A DNA stretch of 64,000 nucleotides. Source: Limnephilus marmoratus (Eukaryota > Arthropoda > Insecta > Trichoptera > Limnephilidae). The position numbers and the translations under genes were made by a program. Positions 1 to 9,682 of this stretch are shown here, piece after piece (position 1 is the stretch's first letter; the number at the start of each line of letters is the position of its first letter). The DNA is taken from the NCBI GenBank assembly GCA_917880885.1, contig OU862927.1, forward strand, positions 41,443,571-41,507,570, in the 5' to 3' direction. A model generated the notes under the pieces. It did not search any database, was not told the origin of the DNA, and was given only the letters and a program-made list of their open reading frames with translations.

Positions 1-57
1 GGTTGGTAAGTATTTTCGGCAAATGTCATGTTTGATTGTTTATTAATTAAAAAAGGA

Positions 58-148
58 ATTAGAATTTGAAATTAAAACACTTTTGTACTTTCTTCCACTA
101 ATTTATATTTCACTAGGACCGGTTTCATCCTATTAAGGACATTTTTTT
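58..148. repeat. Dispersed repeat, inverted partner of 7378-7452
   Basis: About 85 bp here reappear in reverse complement at 7378-7452, including the stretch TTTCTTCCACTAATTTATAT and a 'TTTCATCCTATTA' block. It abuts the 3' tail of LINE A1, so it is either target sequence or part of an older dispersed repeat. The two copies lie 7.2 kb apart and flank two unrelated LINEs, so they are probably independent copies and not the ends of one transposon. The window's first 57 bases also resemble 58255-58285. No coding function is seen. Confidence 0.55.
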
Positions 149-427
149 ATTTATTTATTTATTTGAGACACAAACAGGATATTTATACAGCATTTTTGTG
201 GGTAATAATAATACATTAGAATACAAATATAAATATCCCTAGACTAATGTGTCTGCAGTAATCACATATGCATTTTAACATAAGCAAACTCATGAAAAAA
301 CATTACAAGTATTATTTATACATAACTTGAATACAAAATTGAAATACATAATAATAACAAGTACTTATACAATATTTATAACGAAGTATTTACTGAAAAG
401 TAATAAAACAACAATTTTTTTTTTTTT

Positions 428-1639
428 TTAAGTGCACAAATTGTGGAGATATTTTTTGAAAGATGTTATACTATTTACAAAAATATCTATGAAACCGTGT
501 ATTTTAGCAAGATCGTTGTATGATCGAGACATTCTAGACATAGGATTAAAATATCCAGTATTATTCGTAAAAATTTCGGTCCAAAATATGTTAAGGGTTC
601 TTGTAGATTTGGGCCTGGCGTATAACTTGATTTGGTTGACTAAGTTACTGTCTACACGATTATTCACAATTTTATAAAGCATTAAGAGGTCATTTATGTT
701 ACGTCTTTTAACTAGACTCTCTAATTTGAAATGTTTAAGTCTTTGTTCGTACCCGTCTAGAAGATGAAATACACCTGATCGGTAAGACAAAATCCGTGTA
801 AATTTTCTTTGGACTGATTCGAGTCTAGATACCTGTGTAATATAATGTGGATTCCAGACTGTTGACCCGTACTCAAGAACACTTCGGATTAAGGAATTGA
901 ATAGAACTATTAGGCTATTAGAATTCTTAAACAGTTTGGTTGATCTTACAATAAAACCAAGTAATTTATTTGATTTATTCACAATGTATTCAATATGTTG
1001 GTTGAAAGTTAGTTTGTTGTCAAATATAATTCCTAAATCTTTTATTGATTCAACTGTTTCCAGATTGTGACCACATATGCTATATGAATAAAGAATTTTG
1101 TTGGTGTTCTTGGTGAAGTTTATAACTTTGCACTTAGCTATATTCAGTTCCATTTCATTGTCAACACACCAGGTAGATATTGTGTTAAGGTCTTCTTGTA
1201 AGAGTTCACAATCATTCATAGATTTAATTGCTTTATATAATTTGAGATCATCAGCATATAGAGAAAAATTACAGCGGAGTTTATATGTAAGGTCGTTGAT
1301 AAAGATTAAGAAATGTAAGGGTCCAAGGTGAGATCCTTGTGGTACGCCCGACGTAACTAATGCTGGGGAAGAGTTAAATCCGTTAACAGTAACTAATTGA
1401 CTTCTATGTGATAAATATGATTCTAACCAACGAAGCAGGTTTCCGTGAATGCCGATTTTATCGAGTTTTTTCATTAAGATAGAGTGACTAACTTTGTCAA
1501 AGGCCTTACTGAAGTCGGTGTACACGGCATCTACTTGTGTTTTATTATTCATTGATTTACACAGAAAGTCCATATACTCAAGTAAATTAGTATTTGTGGA
1601 TCTTTTAGCTACAAAGCCGTGTTGGAAAGGACTTAGTAT
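428..1639 (-). pseudogene. LINE A1 ORF2, 3' part: reverse transcriptase palm to C-terminus
   Basis: This is the C-terminal part of the reverse transcriptase. It begins around the palm motif 'YTDFSKAFDKVSH', continues through 'SGVPQGSHLGP' and the catalytic 'LYADDLKLYK', and ends in the usual thumb and tail region ('LGIIFDNKLTFNQHI'). The palm aspartates needed for polymerisation are present. The segment is in a different frame from the preceding one because A1 lacks 7 nt near 1641-1645 that the sister copy A2 retains at the matching point (about 48385). The protein would therefore be truncated before the catalytic palm. Confidence 0.85.
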
Positions 1640-2865
1640 ATGTGGTTAAAAATGGTTTTATATACAATGGACTCGAATATTTTGCCAAAACAAGATAAAA
1701 GGCTGATAGGACGGTAGTTAGTTACATCATTTTTACTGCCAGATTTGTGGATCGGAATTACGTGGGCAACCTTCCACAGATCCGGAAATACCCCATCGTT
1801 CAGACTTTTGGTGAATATTTTGTGTAATGGTATTGCAAGCTGATCTGCACAATTTCGAATAAATAGTGGAGGAATTCCATCTGGGCCGGAACCCTTATTG
1901 ATATCAACAGTGTTTAATTTCGCTTTGACCTCGTCTAACGTTATTTTGATATGAGACAGTGGATAATTATAGAGTGGGGATGAAAGTTTAGAGTCACTTT
2001 TAGAATTGGATGGTGAGTTAAAAACAGAAGAAAAGTAAGTAGATAACAGTTCACATGTATCTTCTCCATTTGTTGCTGATTTGTCATGGAGATGCATGAT
2101 TTTGGGGAGAGAATTAGAAATTCTTTTCGAATTAATGAGGGTTGAAAGATTTTTGATGCTGTTAGGGAGAGAATTTTCTATTGAATCTACATAGGCTTTA
2201 AGGCATGTACGTATGGATACTTTTACTCTAGCCCTCAAGATAGAAAAACTGTCATAGTCACATTGATTTTTGTATTTTTTCCATTTCTTTCGAAACTTTT
2301 CTTTTTCTCTGAGTTGGTGGATCAGAACACTGCTAAACCAAATTGGAAACTTATTATTCCTGTTTCTTAAGCGCGGAGTGTGTTTTTCAATTGATAGCCA
2401 TAACAAGTTATAAAAATGTAGTAGGGAGTCATTACAATTTATCGTGTTAAGATCGCCCCAGTTATTAAGTGATAACATTTCATTGCATTTATTATAATCC
2501 GTTTTTTTGAAGTTATATTTGATGTGATCTGGATTGGTGGATAGGGGTCTGTATTTGGACATTAAAAAATCAAATTCAATGGGAGGATGATAAGAGTCAA
2601 TTTTTGATAGCACATGTGAAGCAATTTGAATGTTGAGGTTATGATTGGAAAACACTAAATCTAAAATTCGACCTATGTTGTTAGAGATATGATTGAATTG
2701 CTTAAGTCCAGTAAAATTTTGAAAGTCTAGTAGAGATATTGATTTTTGGCTATTATGTAAGACTGGTCTGGTGTGCGTTACATTGACAGTTGGTGAGTAT
2801 TGAATAGATGGCACATTAAAATCACCCATTATTATTGTTATATCCTCTGATGAAAGGTTATTATA
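1633..2865 (-). pseudogene. LINE A1 ORF2, middle part: end of endonuclease and start of reverse transcriptase
   Basis: The segment starts with the endonuclease motif 'MGDFNV' (2829 downward). It runs through the linker ('WFSSVLIHQLREKEKFRKK') to the first reverse transcriptase motifs 'KGSGPDGIPP' and 'NYRPISLLSCFGKIFE', and stops at the frameshift. Upstream it is cut by the MITE at 2866-3249. Removing the MITE and one TA target copy joins this frame to the segment starting at 3677, so the interruption came after the element had inserted. Confidence 0.85.
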
Positions 2866-3249
2866 CAGGGTGTAACAGGACGTACCCGAGGGATTTTAAC
2901 CAGCGATTCCTGAGCATATTTGGAGTAAAAAATGTAAATGAAATTTTGGTCTCCGGTGACTTTTTTTGACAACTTTTTTTTTTTTTTTCAATTTTTTTTT
3001 CTTCAAAATCAAACAAAAAAAGAATTCTTCCGCATGTCGTCACTGGTCACTCAGCCGGGTGTCCGACGAACCCCTTACCCCTCCTCCAACTGTTCAACAA
3101 CTACCATTTTTTTATGTTTTTGTAGAAAAAAAAAAAAAAAAAAACATCAAAAATGTCACCGGAGACCAAAATTTCATTTACATTTTTTACTCCATATGAT
3201 GACAGGAATCGATGGTTAAAATCCCTCGGGTACGTTCTGTTACACCCTG
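2866..3249. mobile_element. MITE of Tc1/mariner type, TA duplication, inserted in LINE A1
   Basis: A 384-bp element with nearly symmetrical arms of about 97 bp. The ends are CAGGGTGTAAC and its complement, and each arm carries a 'GGTCTCCGGTGAC' inner border around a T/A homopolymer centre. It is flanked by TA on both sides (2864-2865 and 3250-3251). The host ORF becomes continuous if exactly one TA is kept, whereas a 4-bp TATA reading gives an in-frame stop. A TA duplication is the hallmark of the Tc1/mariner superfamily. No transposase is encoded. Confidence 0.85.
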
Positions 3250-3251
3250 TA

Positions 3252-3677
3252 TATCGTTTGACACTTTTCAAAAAAATCTGTGAGATTTTCGATTGGTATA
3301 TCTGGAGGCAAATACGCCAAACATAAATTAATTGATTGTCTGGATGTTTCATGTAATTTAAATTTAATCCATAAATCTTCTGTAGATTTTGAGATGTGTG
3401 CTGAGACTAAAAAAGATGTCATTTCTTTCTTAATGGCTATTAGAATACCACCACCTGATTTTTTAAGAGAACTCGTTATGTCCCTATCGCGTCTATATAT
3501 AATATAACGATCGTCTACTATTTCATGGTCATAGATTGTGGAATCTAACCATGTTTCTGTAAAACAAATTAAATCATAATTGCAGCTGAGCACTTCGCAG
3601 TATAAATTATTTAATTTACTTTTTAAACCACGTATATTTTGATAATAAAATGTTATTGCCGTTTTGTTAGAATCCAT
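3252..3677 (-). pseudogene. LINE A1 ORF2, 5' part: apurinic-type endonuclease domain
   Basis: The frame starts at ATG 3677-3675 and shows the N-terminal apurinic/apyrimidinic endonuclease signature 'YYQNIRGLKSKLN', then 'CFTETWL' with the catalytic Glu, and 'GGGILIAI'. This domain nicks the target to start target-primed reverse transcription. The start overlaps the end of the spacer ORF (stop at 3669-3667) by 11 bases. The frame runs into the MITE at 3249. Confidence 0.85.
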
Positions 3678-4347
3678 TTTGAAAGTATAATATATTAAGC
3701 ATTATTAAATACGTTTTTATGTAAAATTGATATGGAAATAATTTATTGAAAAGTAAGTAATTATGCTTTGAAAGGGGGCAATTATGAACATCATAAGTTT
3801 TGGTTTGTTTTTGGTAAATGATTTTATCTATGGTATCGGTTGTCATTATTGTTGACAGCTCTAGGTTTATAAATAGTAAACAATATACTGAGTATTCAGT
3901 TGTTACATAAAAGTATGTTATCATTGTGCAATTATTTGTAATAGGTTGCGATCGTTTTTTATATTTAATAGATTGCGATAGTACATAAAAATAATAATGA
4001 ATTTTTAAAGATAGTACATAAAAATAATAATGAATTTTTAATGAATAATTTTGTTCAAAAGTTAGCAACCGGTTTTTGGGATATTTGAAATACCCTAATG
4101 ATTCGTTAATTACTACAATGGAGAAATCGTGCATATAATAAATATTTTGTTTTTGTTTTAAAGAATAATTATGTTCAGAAGTTAACAACAGTTTTTTGTG
4201 ATAATTGAAACACTCTAATAATTCTTTAATTACCACAATGCAGATATCGTGAATATAATAAAGATAAATACAACATTCCAAAAGGTTAACTTTTAAGTAA
4301 CTTGTTTGTGGGAAGTTTTTAAGTAATTTTAATGAATTTAATTTCAT
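3667..4347 (-). CDS. Spacer ORF between LINE A1 ORF1 and ORF2, 226 codons
   Basis: An uninterrupted frame fills the whole interval between ORF1 and ORF2. Its ATG (4347-4345) overlaps the ORF1 stop in an ATGA junction, and its stop overlaps the ORF2 start by 11 bases. The product is rich in Tyr, Ile, Leu and Lys, with no domain I recognise. It contains two diverged tandem units of about 44 residues (around 4150-4260 and 4020-4135) and a short direct repeat ('SLKIHYYFYVL' twice). Family B has only 66 bp between its ORFs. Most differences between the two tandem units change amino acids, which argues against strong protein constraint. It may be a third cistron or chance reading of an AT-rich spacer. 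Confidence 0.3.
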   Translation of the reverse strand: MKLNSLKLLKNFPQTSYLKVNLLECCIYLYYIHDICIVVIKELLECFNYHKKLLLTSEHNYSLKQKQNIYYMHDFSIVVINESLGYFKYPKNRLLTFEQNYSLKIHYYFYVLSLKIHYYFYVLSQSIKYKKRSQPITNNCTMITYFYVTTEYSVYCLLFINLELSTIMTTDTIDKIIYQKQTKTYDVHNCPLSKHNYLLFNKLFPYQFYIKTYLIMLNILYFQNGF

Positions 4348-5090
4348 AAAGGGACTGCAGACCTGGTAGGTGAATTTTGGGTGGACTTCAATGTTGAGAG
4401 TTTGTTGACATCTTCTTGTTCATGAATAAGTATTATGGGGGTTGAATCGCTTATTCGAGTGAAAATTTTACCATTTCTAACCCAGCAATAGCGAATTTTA
4501 CCAGCGCTTCTTATGTCGCGACATTGCTTCAGCAAAAGTTGGTTTTTTGAGGTTAGATGGTCGTTAATATATATTTTACTGGTTCCAGGGAGCTGTAATT
4601 CGGAAGCAAGCATCCCTTTCCTCTTTCTTATAGCAGAAATAAGTTCATCCTTAAGGTACCTGCGAGTTAATTTGACGACAATATTCCTCGGTCTTCCATT
4701 TTTTGCATCACGGTTTGTCCTGGGGGCAATCCTGCTGGCGAAATCCACTTCTTGTCGGGTTATATTGCATCCAGCTGTGGCGCCTATCTTGGAGAGAATG
4801 TCGTACACATTTTCATTGTTGGTTTCAGGAATACCGCTTATGATTACATTGTTAGAACGATTAAATTGATCGTTTATTTCAATTTGTTTTTCCAATTGGA
4901 ACACTTTTTTTTTGAGCTGATTAATTTCTTCTTTGAATTCATTTTTTATGACGTCGACTATATTGTTTTTAAACTCTTCAAATGTTTTCTCTAGAAAATG
5001 AGTTTTGAAGTCTTCAAACTTGTTGTCTAAAAGTTGTAGAAGTTCCGTATTGAGGTTAGTGCCGGACTTAGAGTTTGATCGCGTTGTCAT
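4344..5090 (-). CDS. LINE A1 ORF1 protein (coiled coil, nucleic-acid binding)
   Basis: A 248-residue ORF1. The N-terminal ~90 residues are charged and heptad-like ('FKEEINQLKKKVFQLEKQI'), predicting a coiled coil. A middle domain follows with 'NNVIISGIPE' and 'GRPRNIVVKLTRR', resembling the RNA-binding and C-terminal domains of L1-type ORF1 proteins. Such proteins coat the element's RNA and act as chaperones. The homologous ORF1 of family B (27818-27051) has the same layout. The frame is intact, unlike ORF2. The start is the first ATG; the 5' UTR lies to about 5170. Confidence 0.8.
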   Translation of the reverse strand: MTTRSNSKSGTNLNTELLQLLDNKFEDFKTHFLEKTFEEFKNNIVDVIKNEFKEEINQLKKKVFQLEKQIEINDQFNRSNNVIISGIPETNNENVYDILSKIGATAGCNITRQEVDFASRIAPRTNRDAKNGRPRNIVVKLTRRYLKDELISAIRKRKGMLASELQLPGTSKIYINDHLTSKNQLLLKQCRDIRSAGKIRYCWVRNGKIFTRISDSTPIILIHEQEDVNKLSTLKSTQNSPTRSAVPL

Positions 5091-5192
5091 TGTTATTTAG
5101 TGTAATATTTTTATAATTATAACTTAATAAATTGATTGCAATTTTATTATTTTAATAAAAAATAGGGGAGAGCAAAAATTTATATTTTGGTA

Positions 5193-5387
5193 ATGTTGGG
5201 TTATTCCCTCCTTGTTGCTTAATTGACAAATATTGATGCACTATGGTATTTATTATTATTAGGGTTCTCCGTGTATTTGGGTTATTATATTTTTAAATTA
5301 CATACATACTTAAATTACCCCACTGCTACCTCACAATCAATATTTGTCAATTAAGCCCTAAGCAACAAGGAGGGAATAACCCAACAT
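5193..5387. repeat. 195-bp element with long terminal inverted repeats
   Basis: The first and last ~48 bases are inverted copies, starting ATGTTGGGTTATTCCCTCCT, with a slight difference in the middle (TTGTTGCTTAATTG versus a version with extra bases). The interior is AT-rich. No clear target duplication is visible. It lies between the 5' end of LINE A1 and the RLE-type LINE, so it could be a small MITE or a hairpin in the LINE leader. Confidence 0.6.
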
Positions 5388-5556
5388 AAAATATCAGTAA
5401 TCACAAACCTTTTAAATTATATAAATTCATGTACATATATTCATTTGAAGTAAAAATATCTATTTTATATGTAACATCATTCATAATTTTAATAATAAAC
5501 TTTATAATTACCTGATGTACCTAAAATTAACAAAATAACTTATAATACCTTAAAAT

Positions 5557-7167
5557 TAACAAAATAGAAATATCCATATAGAGAAAGGCAAAATTGTAGA
5601 TGGAGACGAGGGTATATTTAGAAATTTCAAAATTCAAAGTATGAAAGGGGATGAGGTTTATAAATATTTAGGATACCCGCAATCGAATAGATTAGATCAC
5701 ACTAGTATTAAAAATGATATTAGGATTAAATTTCAAACTAGGATCAGAAAAATTTTAAAATGCAATCTATCTGCTAAAAATTTAGTAAAAGCAATAAATA
5801 CTTGGGCAATACCTCTACTAACGTACTCATTTGGCATAATTAAATGGTCCAATACAGATTTAGATAGTTTAGAACGATTAATTAGAACTACGTTAACAAA
5901 ATTTAATTGCCATCATCCAAATTCAGCTATAGAACGAATTAATTTACCTAGAAATTTAGGAGGTAGAGGTGTAGTCAAAATAACATCTTTGAAACACAAT
6001 CAGGTAGAAATGCTTAGAAATTTTTTCCATAGGAAAGCTAATAGCTCAGAAATGCACAAAATAATTTGCAAGGCAGATAGAAATATTACACCTTTAAATT
6101 TATATGACGAGAATGCCAACATTCTTATAAATACTAACCAGGAATTATTAGATTCCTGGTCAAATAAAATTATTCACGCAAAACACTTCAATTATCTCAA
6201 CCAAACGTATGTTGACAAACTTTCGTCAAACAAATGGTTGAGTATTGGAGAGTTGAGCGCAGAAATAGAAGGATTTATGCTTGCAATTCAAGATAGAGTC
6301 ATTAATACTAAAAATTATAGAAAGCATATAATCAAAGATATAAATCAAATTGATGATTTATGTAGAAAATGTTTGGCTTTTCCCGAAACTATAGAACATA
6401 TTATATCGGGATGTTCTATATCAGCGCCTTCCGAGTATACATTTAGGCACAATCAGGTTTTAAAAATAATTCACCAAAGTTTGGTAATTAAACATAACTT
6501 GATTGATTGCCGTAATGTAGTACCTTATTATGAATATGAACCAAATTCATTTATAGAAAATGAATTTTATAAAATATATTATGATAAAACTATACTAACA
6601 GACAGAACAATTAGTCATAATAGACCTGATATAGTTTTACATGACAAAATTAAAAAAATAACTTATATCATTGATGTAGCTATTCCAAATTCCTGTAATA
6701 TTCAAAAAACTGTTTCTGAAAAAATTAGAAAATACACAGATTTAGGAAATGAGATTAAAAGAATTTGGCATTCTCGGACTATAAAAATATTACCATTTGT
6801 TATTTCGGCCACTGGCATAATACCTAGGAATCTGATTCAAAATTTAAGCATATTAGATTTGTCAAAGAATTTGTATATAAAAATGCAAAAAGCAGTAATT
6901 TTAAATACATGTAGGATTACAAAAGATTTTTTAAATATTTATATTGAGGGATCAGTAGGATTTATAGGTTCAATTAGAAATGCCACAGAGCCGAACCCTC
7001 TGATATGAAAATATCTGGAGTCGGTGAATTATATTCCCATTTGGTCTCTAGTAGGTTGACATGTTGTTCTTGTATTGTTTTGTATTTATAATACTTATAT
7101 AGTGCAATTGCATAGATTCACTAGATGATCATTTGGGGAAGTGTATGAAAGGGTTTAGTTTTTTCCT

Positions 7168-7169
<2 letters not shown>
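5557..7169 (+). mobile_element. RLE-type LINE (R2/R4/Dong-like), 5' truncated
   Basis: This is the 3' part of a non-LTR retrotransposon that uses a C-terminal restriction-like endonuclease. Coding sequence is open from about 5560 to 7008 and is followed by a short 3' UTR. The reverse transcriptase palm is missing, so the copy is a dead 5'-truncated insertion. The 3' end lies somewhere before the T-rich run that starts at 7164. Confidence 0.75.
5641..7008 (+). pseudogene. C-terminal half of RLE-type LINE polyprotein
   Basis: 455 open codons; the frame is also open upstream to 5560, so the ATG at 5641 is not a real start. Visible parts are a post-RT segment ('YKYLGYPQSN', 'LPRNLGGRGV'), a zinc-knuckle-like CCHC ('CRKCLAFPETIEHIISGC', around residues 245-262) and a PD-(D/E)xK-like motif ('RPDIVLHD...ITYIIDVAIP'). 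The latter matches the restriction-like endonuclease of R2/R4/Dong elements, which cuts the target site. The open frame suggests a fairly young insertion. Exact clade is uncertain. Confidence 0.75.

Positions 7170-7253
<84 letters not shown>
7170..7253. repeat. Homopolymer run of 84 T
   Basis: An unbroken T run of 84 nt, by far the longest in the window. On the minus strand this is a poly(A) tail. The sequence to its right (7254-7452) could be a small minus-strand retroposon ending here, because its far part matches 58-148. Long homopolymers are also prone to assembly error, so the exact length is uncertain. Confidence 0.9.
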
Positions 7254-7254
<1 letters not shown>

Positions 7255-7452
7255 GGAAAATTTAACCCGGACATTTAAATCTGGTGTTTTAAAAAATAGA
7301 GACAATGTTGTGTACCCCTGCCTAAGTGTGTATAAATACCGTAGCATAAGAATTTCAACTACCAGTTTGAAAATGTCCGTAATAGGATGAAACTGATCCT
7401 GGTGAAATATAAATTAGTGGAAGAAAGTACAAAAAGTACAAATTCTAATACA
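7254..7452 (-). repeat. Possible small retroposon ending in the poly(A) run
   Basis: Read on the minus strand, this 200-bp stretch ends in the 84-nt A run, as expected of a retroposed copy. Bases 7378-7452 match 58-148 in inverted orientation. No coding frame and no clear polymerase III boxes are seen. No target duplication was identified. Confidence 0.4.
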
Positions 7453-7625
7453 ATGGAATTCTACCACGAATTATCAGTGCAAAAACTAGACTCATAAAAA
7501 AGGAATATTCCGTATTATCAGTTGATTTGAACTTCGACAAGGAAATTCCGTGGTATCCGTGAAGCGGACTTGAACGTTTTACCCAATATTTGGTTACCTT
7601 AATTTACTCCTTATAAACAAGCAAG
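7453..7625. repeat. Dispersed repeat, related to 58262-58385 and 8190-8235
   Basis: The part from 7495 shares 'AAAAAAGGAATATTCCGTAT' and the following 'ATTCCGTxxTATCCGTGA' pattern with 58275-58355. The part at 7453-7480 shares 'ACCACGAATT' context with 8195-8215. These look like copies of one non-coding repeat family. Class unknown. Confidence 0.5.
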
Positions 7626-8876
7626 ATGGTTGAAAACGTAGAGAATTTCGCTCGTTTTTCTTATATTTTGGTTCTAAAACTTCTTCCTAGAGAAACCGAT
7701 ATCGTCAATATTTCATTTCCCTTGAGTAGAATACAGCAAGAACTTCAAAACTTTTTATCTACTTCGGCGTTATCATTATTTTTTTTACTTTTTTGTTTTA
7801 ATACTACGAACCTTATTCTTGAATTTAGGTATAATATGATGGGAAGGTTCGGTGATACAGCAGGGTGGGATGGGAGTCCAGAACATCAAGTTTGCCTTTC
7901 TGTTGTCAGGGGATCTTCAAGTCATCAATCAATCAATCAAAACAATCATCGATCAATTTTTGGACCTTCATGCGGTGACTTTTATTCGCGGCTTCATCCC
8001 TAACCTAGTATTTTACGAACAATACATTTTTAAGGGTTTATTGGAGTTTCAAAAGTTTATCACAGAAGCTGCTTAGTAACTTCAATAAACCGCTGCGAAC
8101 CTTATAAAAAATAAAATATTAAACTTATTTCCACTTAAATTAAAGTGGAAATAATTTTTATATATACATTTTTTTTATGAAGTTTTAATAGAATTCCACC
8201 ACGAATTGTCAGTTTCAAAAATAGAAATGTTATAACAACAATTTTTTTTTAAATGTTCTCTCTCTCTCCGATGGCGCTACAGCCCATACCGCTTGGGCTC
8301 TCGCAATATTCGCCTCCAACTCCTCCTGTCCTCAGCGGCTGACTTCCAGTTTGTTACCTGGAGAAGCTGTGCTGCATCCCCTCTTACCTCGTCTTCCCAC
8401 CTCAGTCTGGGTCTTACCACTTTTATTACTCGACGCATTTTCGTCGAAGGCATTTTCTCAATTACTAATATTTTTTGTAATAATATTTTTAATTTAATTC
8501 GATGTAAAAATATTTTGTTGTCCTCCTCAACACAAATAGCTGCTTTATTAGGAGAGTGATTGAAATATTACGTTATACGAGTATTTAATTGTAAAATTCT
8601 AACTTTAATAAATTTTTGAATTAATAAAAAGAAATTAACAAAAAAACAGATTTCTGTTTATGATTCGAAGTCATTTTTTTTTCTTCTAAATTCTAACTCT
8701 GAGCGAACATGAGCTTAAGACCAAGGCGTCCTTCTGTATTATTATTAGATATATCAAAATTGTTTTGATACTAAAAAGTGATTGCCGTGACATTTAGTTT
8801 GACAGTACCATTTAAGAAAAACATAAAAGAACCATAAACCATAAAAAGTTATTTACCTTTTTTTCATTGTCCTCAG
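7626..8876. other. K2P intron sequence with repeat remnants
   Basis: No host exon is recognisable here. It contains a (TCAA)n-like stretch near 7925-7945, a GC-richer patch at 8265-8450 that resembles decayed retroelement sequence in minus orientation, and an AT-rich remainder. The polypyrimidine tract and AG at 8855-8876 form the splice acceptor of the K2P exon. Confidence 0.4.
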
Positions 8877-9682
8877 GTTATGGAAGCATCGCCCCGCGCA
8901 CCGCCCTGGGGAAAGCAGTCACCATGGGGTACGCAGTCCTCGGCATCCCTCTTACCCTCCTCTACCTCAGTGTCGTGGGCACCCTGCTATCCAGACTAGC
9001 CCGCAGCGTCTTCTCCAGGGCTTTGTGCTGCTGCCTCTGTACCAAGTGCGGGTACTGCTGCTATGACGAGAAACGCATGGCAGACAAGGAACGAAAGAAG
9101 AAACAGCACAGACAACACACAGAACATCAAACTCACCAGCTGATGCAAGAACCATACTATGTCAGATCTCCTTCAGGAACTATTATATCAGCATCGCAAG
9201 CAAATAGGAACACCATGTCTTCTCCAATCAAAGAAAAGCATTCTTCGGGTTTCCTCAAGGATTGCGACTCTTTGAGCTGCGGTGATAACGATTCTAGAAC
9301 ATCTTTTAGAGGTCTGTCTATCCTTGCTCCAGTCTTACTCTGTTTCATCATGATAGCAGCGTACATAGTCATGGGAGGCTTTATACTCTACAAGCTTGAA
9401 AACTGGAAGCTTTTAGATGGGATATACTTCTGTTTCATGAGTTTGAGCACTATTGGATTTGGCGATCTGGTTCCAGGATCCAGTCCTCATTATAGAAAGC
9501 GTGATTCAAATGGAACAGTCTGGTTTTGTTCTATTTACATAATTTCTGGACTAGCTTTAACTGCTATGTGCTTCAACGTTCTCCACGACGAGATCGTTCA
9601 CCGCTTGAAACATCAAGAAAGGATGTTGAGGGCTTCGGTCCAGCGAGCACTGAAGCAGGATAATGCCAGACAAATGTCCTGA
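8877..9682 (+). CDS. Two-pore-domain potassium channel (K2P), 3' exon up to the in-frame TGA
   Basis: The exon follows a polypyrimidine tract and AG at 8875-8876 and starts in phase 1 inside the first pore filter, completing the first Gly of 'GYGSIAPRT'. In order it shows M2 ('MGYAVLGIPLTLLYLSVVG'), a cysteine-rich patch ('CCCLCTKCGYCC') at the start of a ~100-residue cytosolic loop, M3 ('LCFIMIAAYIVMGGFILYK'), the second pore filter 'STIGFGDLVPG', M4 ('GLALTAMCFNVLHDEI') and a basic C-tail. K2P channels carry background K+ leak current at the plasma membrane. M1, the extracellular cap and the first pore helix must lie on exons left of the window. The frame stops at TGA 9680-9682, but see 9683-9964. 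Confidence 0.9.

Larger units (their letters stand above)
149..5170 (-). mobile_element. LINE A1, Jockey/CR1-type non-LTR retrotransposon, near full length but broken
   Basis: This minus-strand element has an ORF1 (5090-4344), a spacer ORF (4347-3667), an apurinic-type endonuclease plus reverse transcriptase ORF2 (3677-428), a 3' UTR and a TTTA-rich tail at 149-170. Copy A2 (46871-48618) matches the 3' half and has the same 3' end, which fixes the left boundary. ORF2 is disrupted twice: a MITE at 2866-3249 and a 7-nt deletion near 1641-1645 relative to A2. The 5' end is not defined; the inverted repeat at 5193-5387 lies just outside. Family assignment rests on domain order and the YYQN-type endonuclease start. 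It is inactive as it stands. Confidence 0.85.

Noticed and set aside
2861..3352. Several short frames on both strands near 2861-3352
   Set aside because: They lie in the MITE arms and homopolymers, with no domain content.
7129..7390. Poly-Lys and poly-Phe frames across 7129-7390
   Set aside because: They are translations of the 84-nt homopolymer.
58..7452. One giant transposon with 58-148 and 7378-7452 as terminal repeats
   Set aside because: The enclosed DNA is two unrelated LINEs with their own ends, and related repeats occur elsewhere. Independent copies are simpler.
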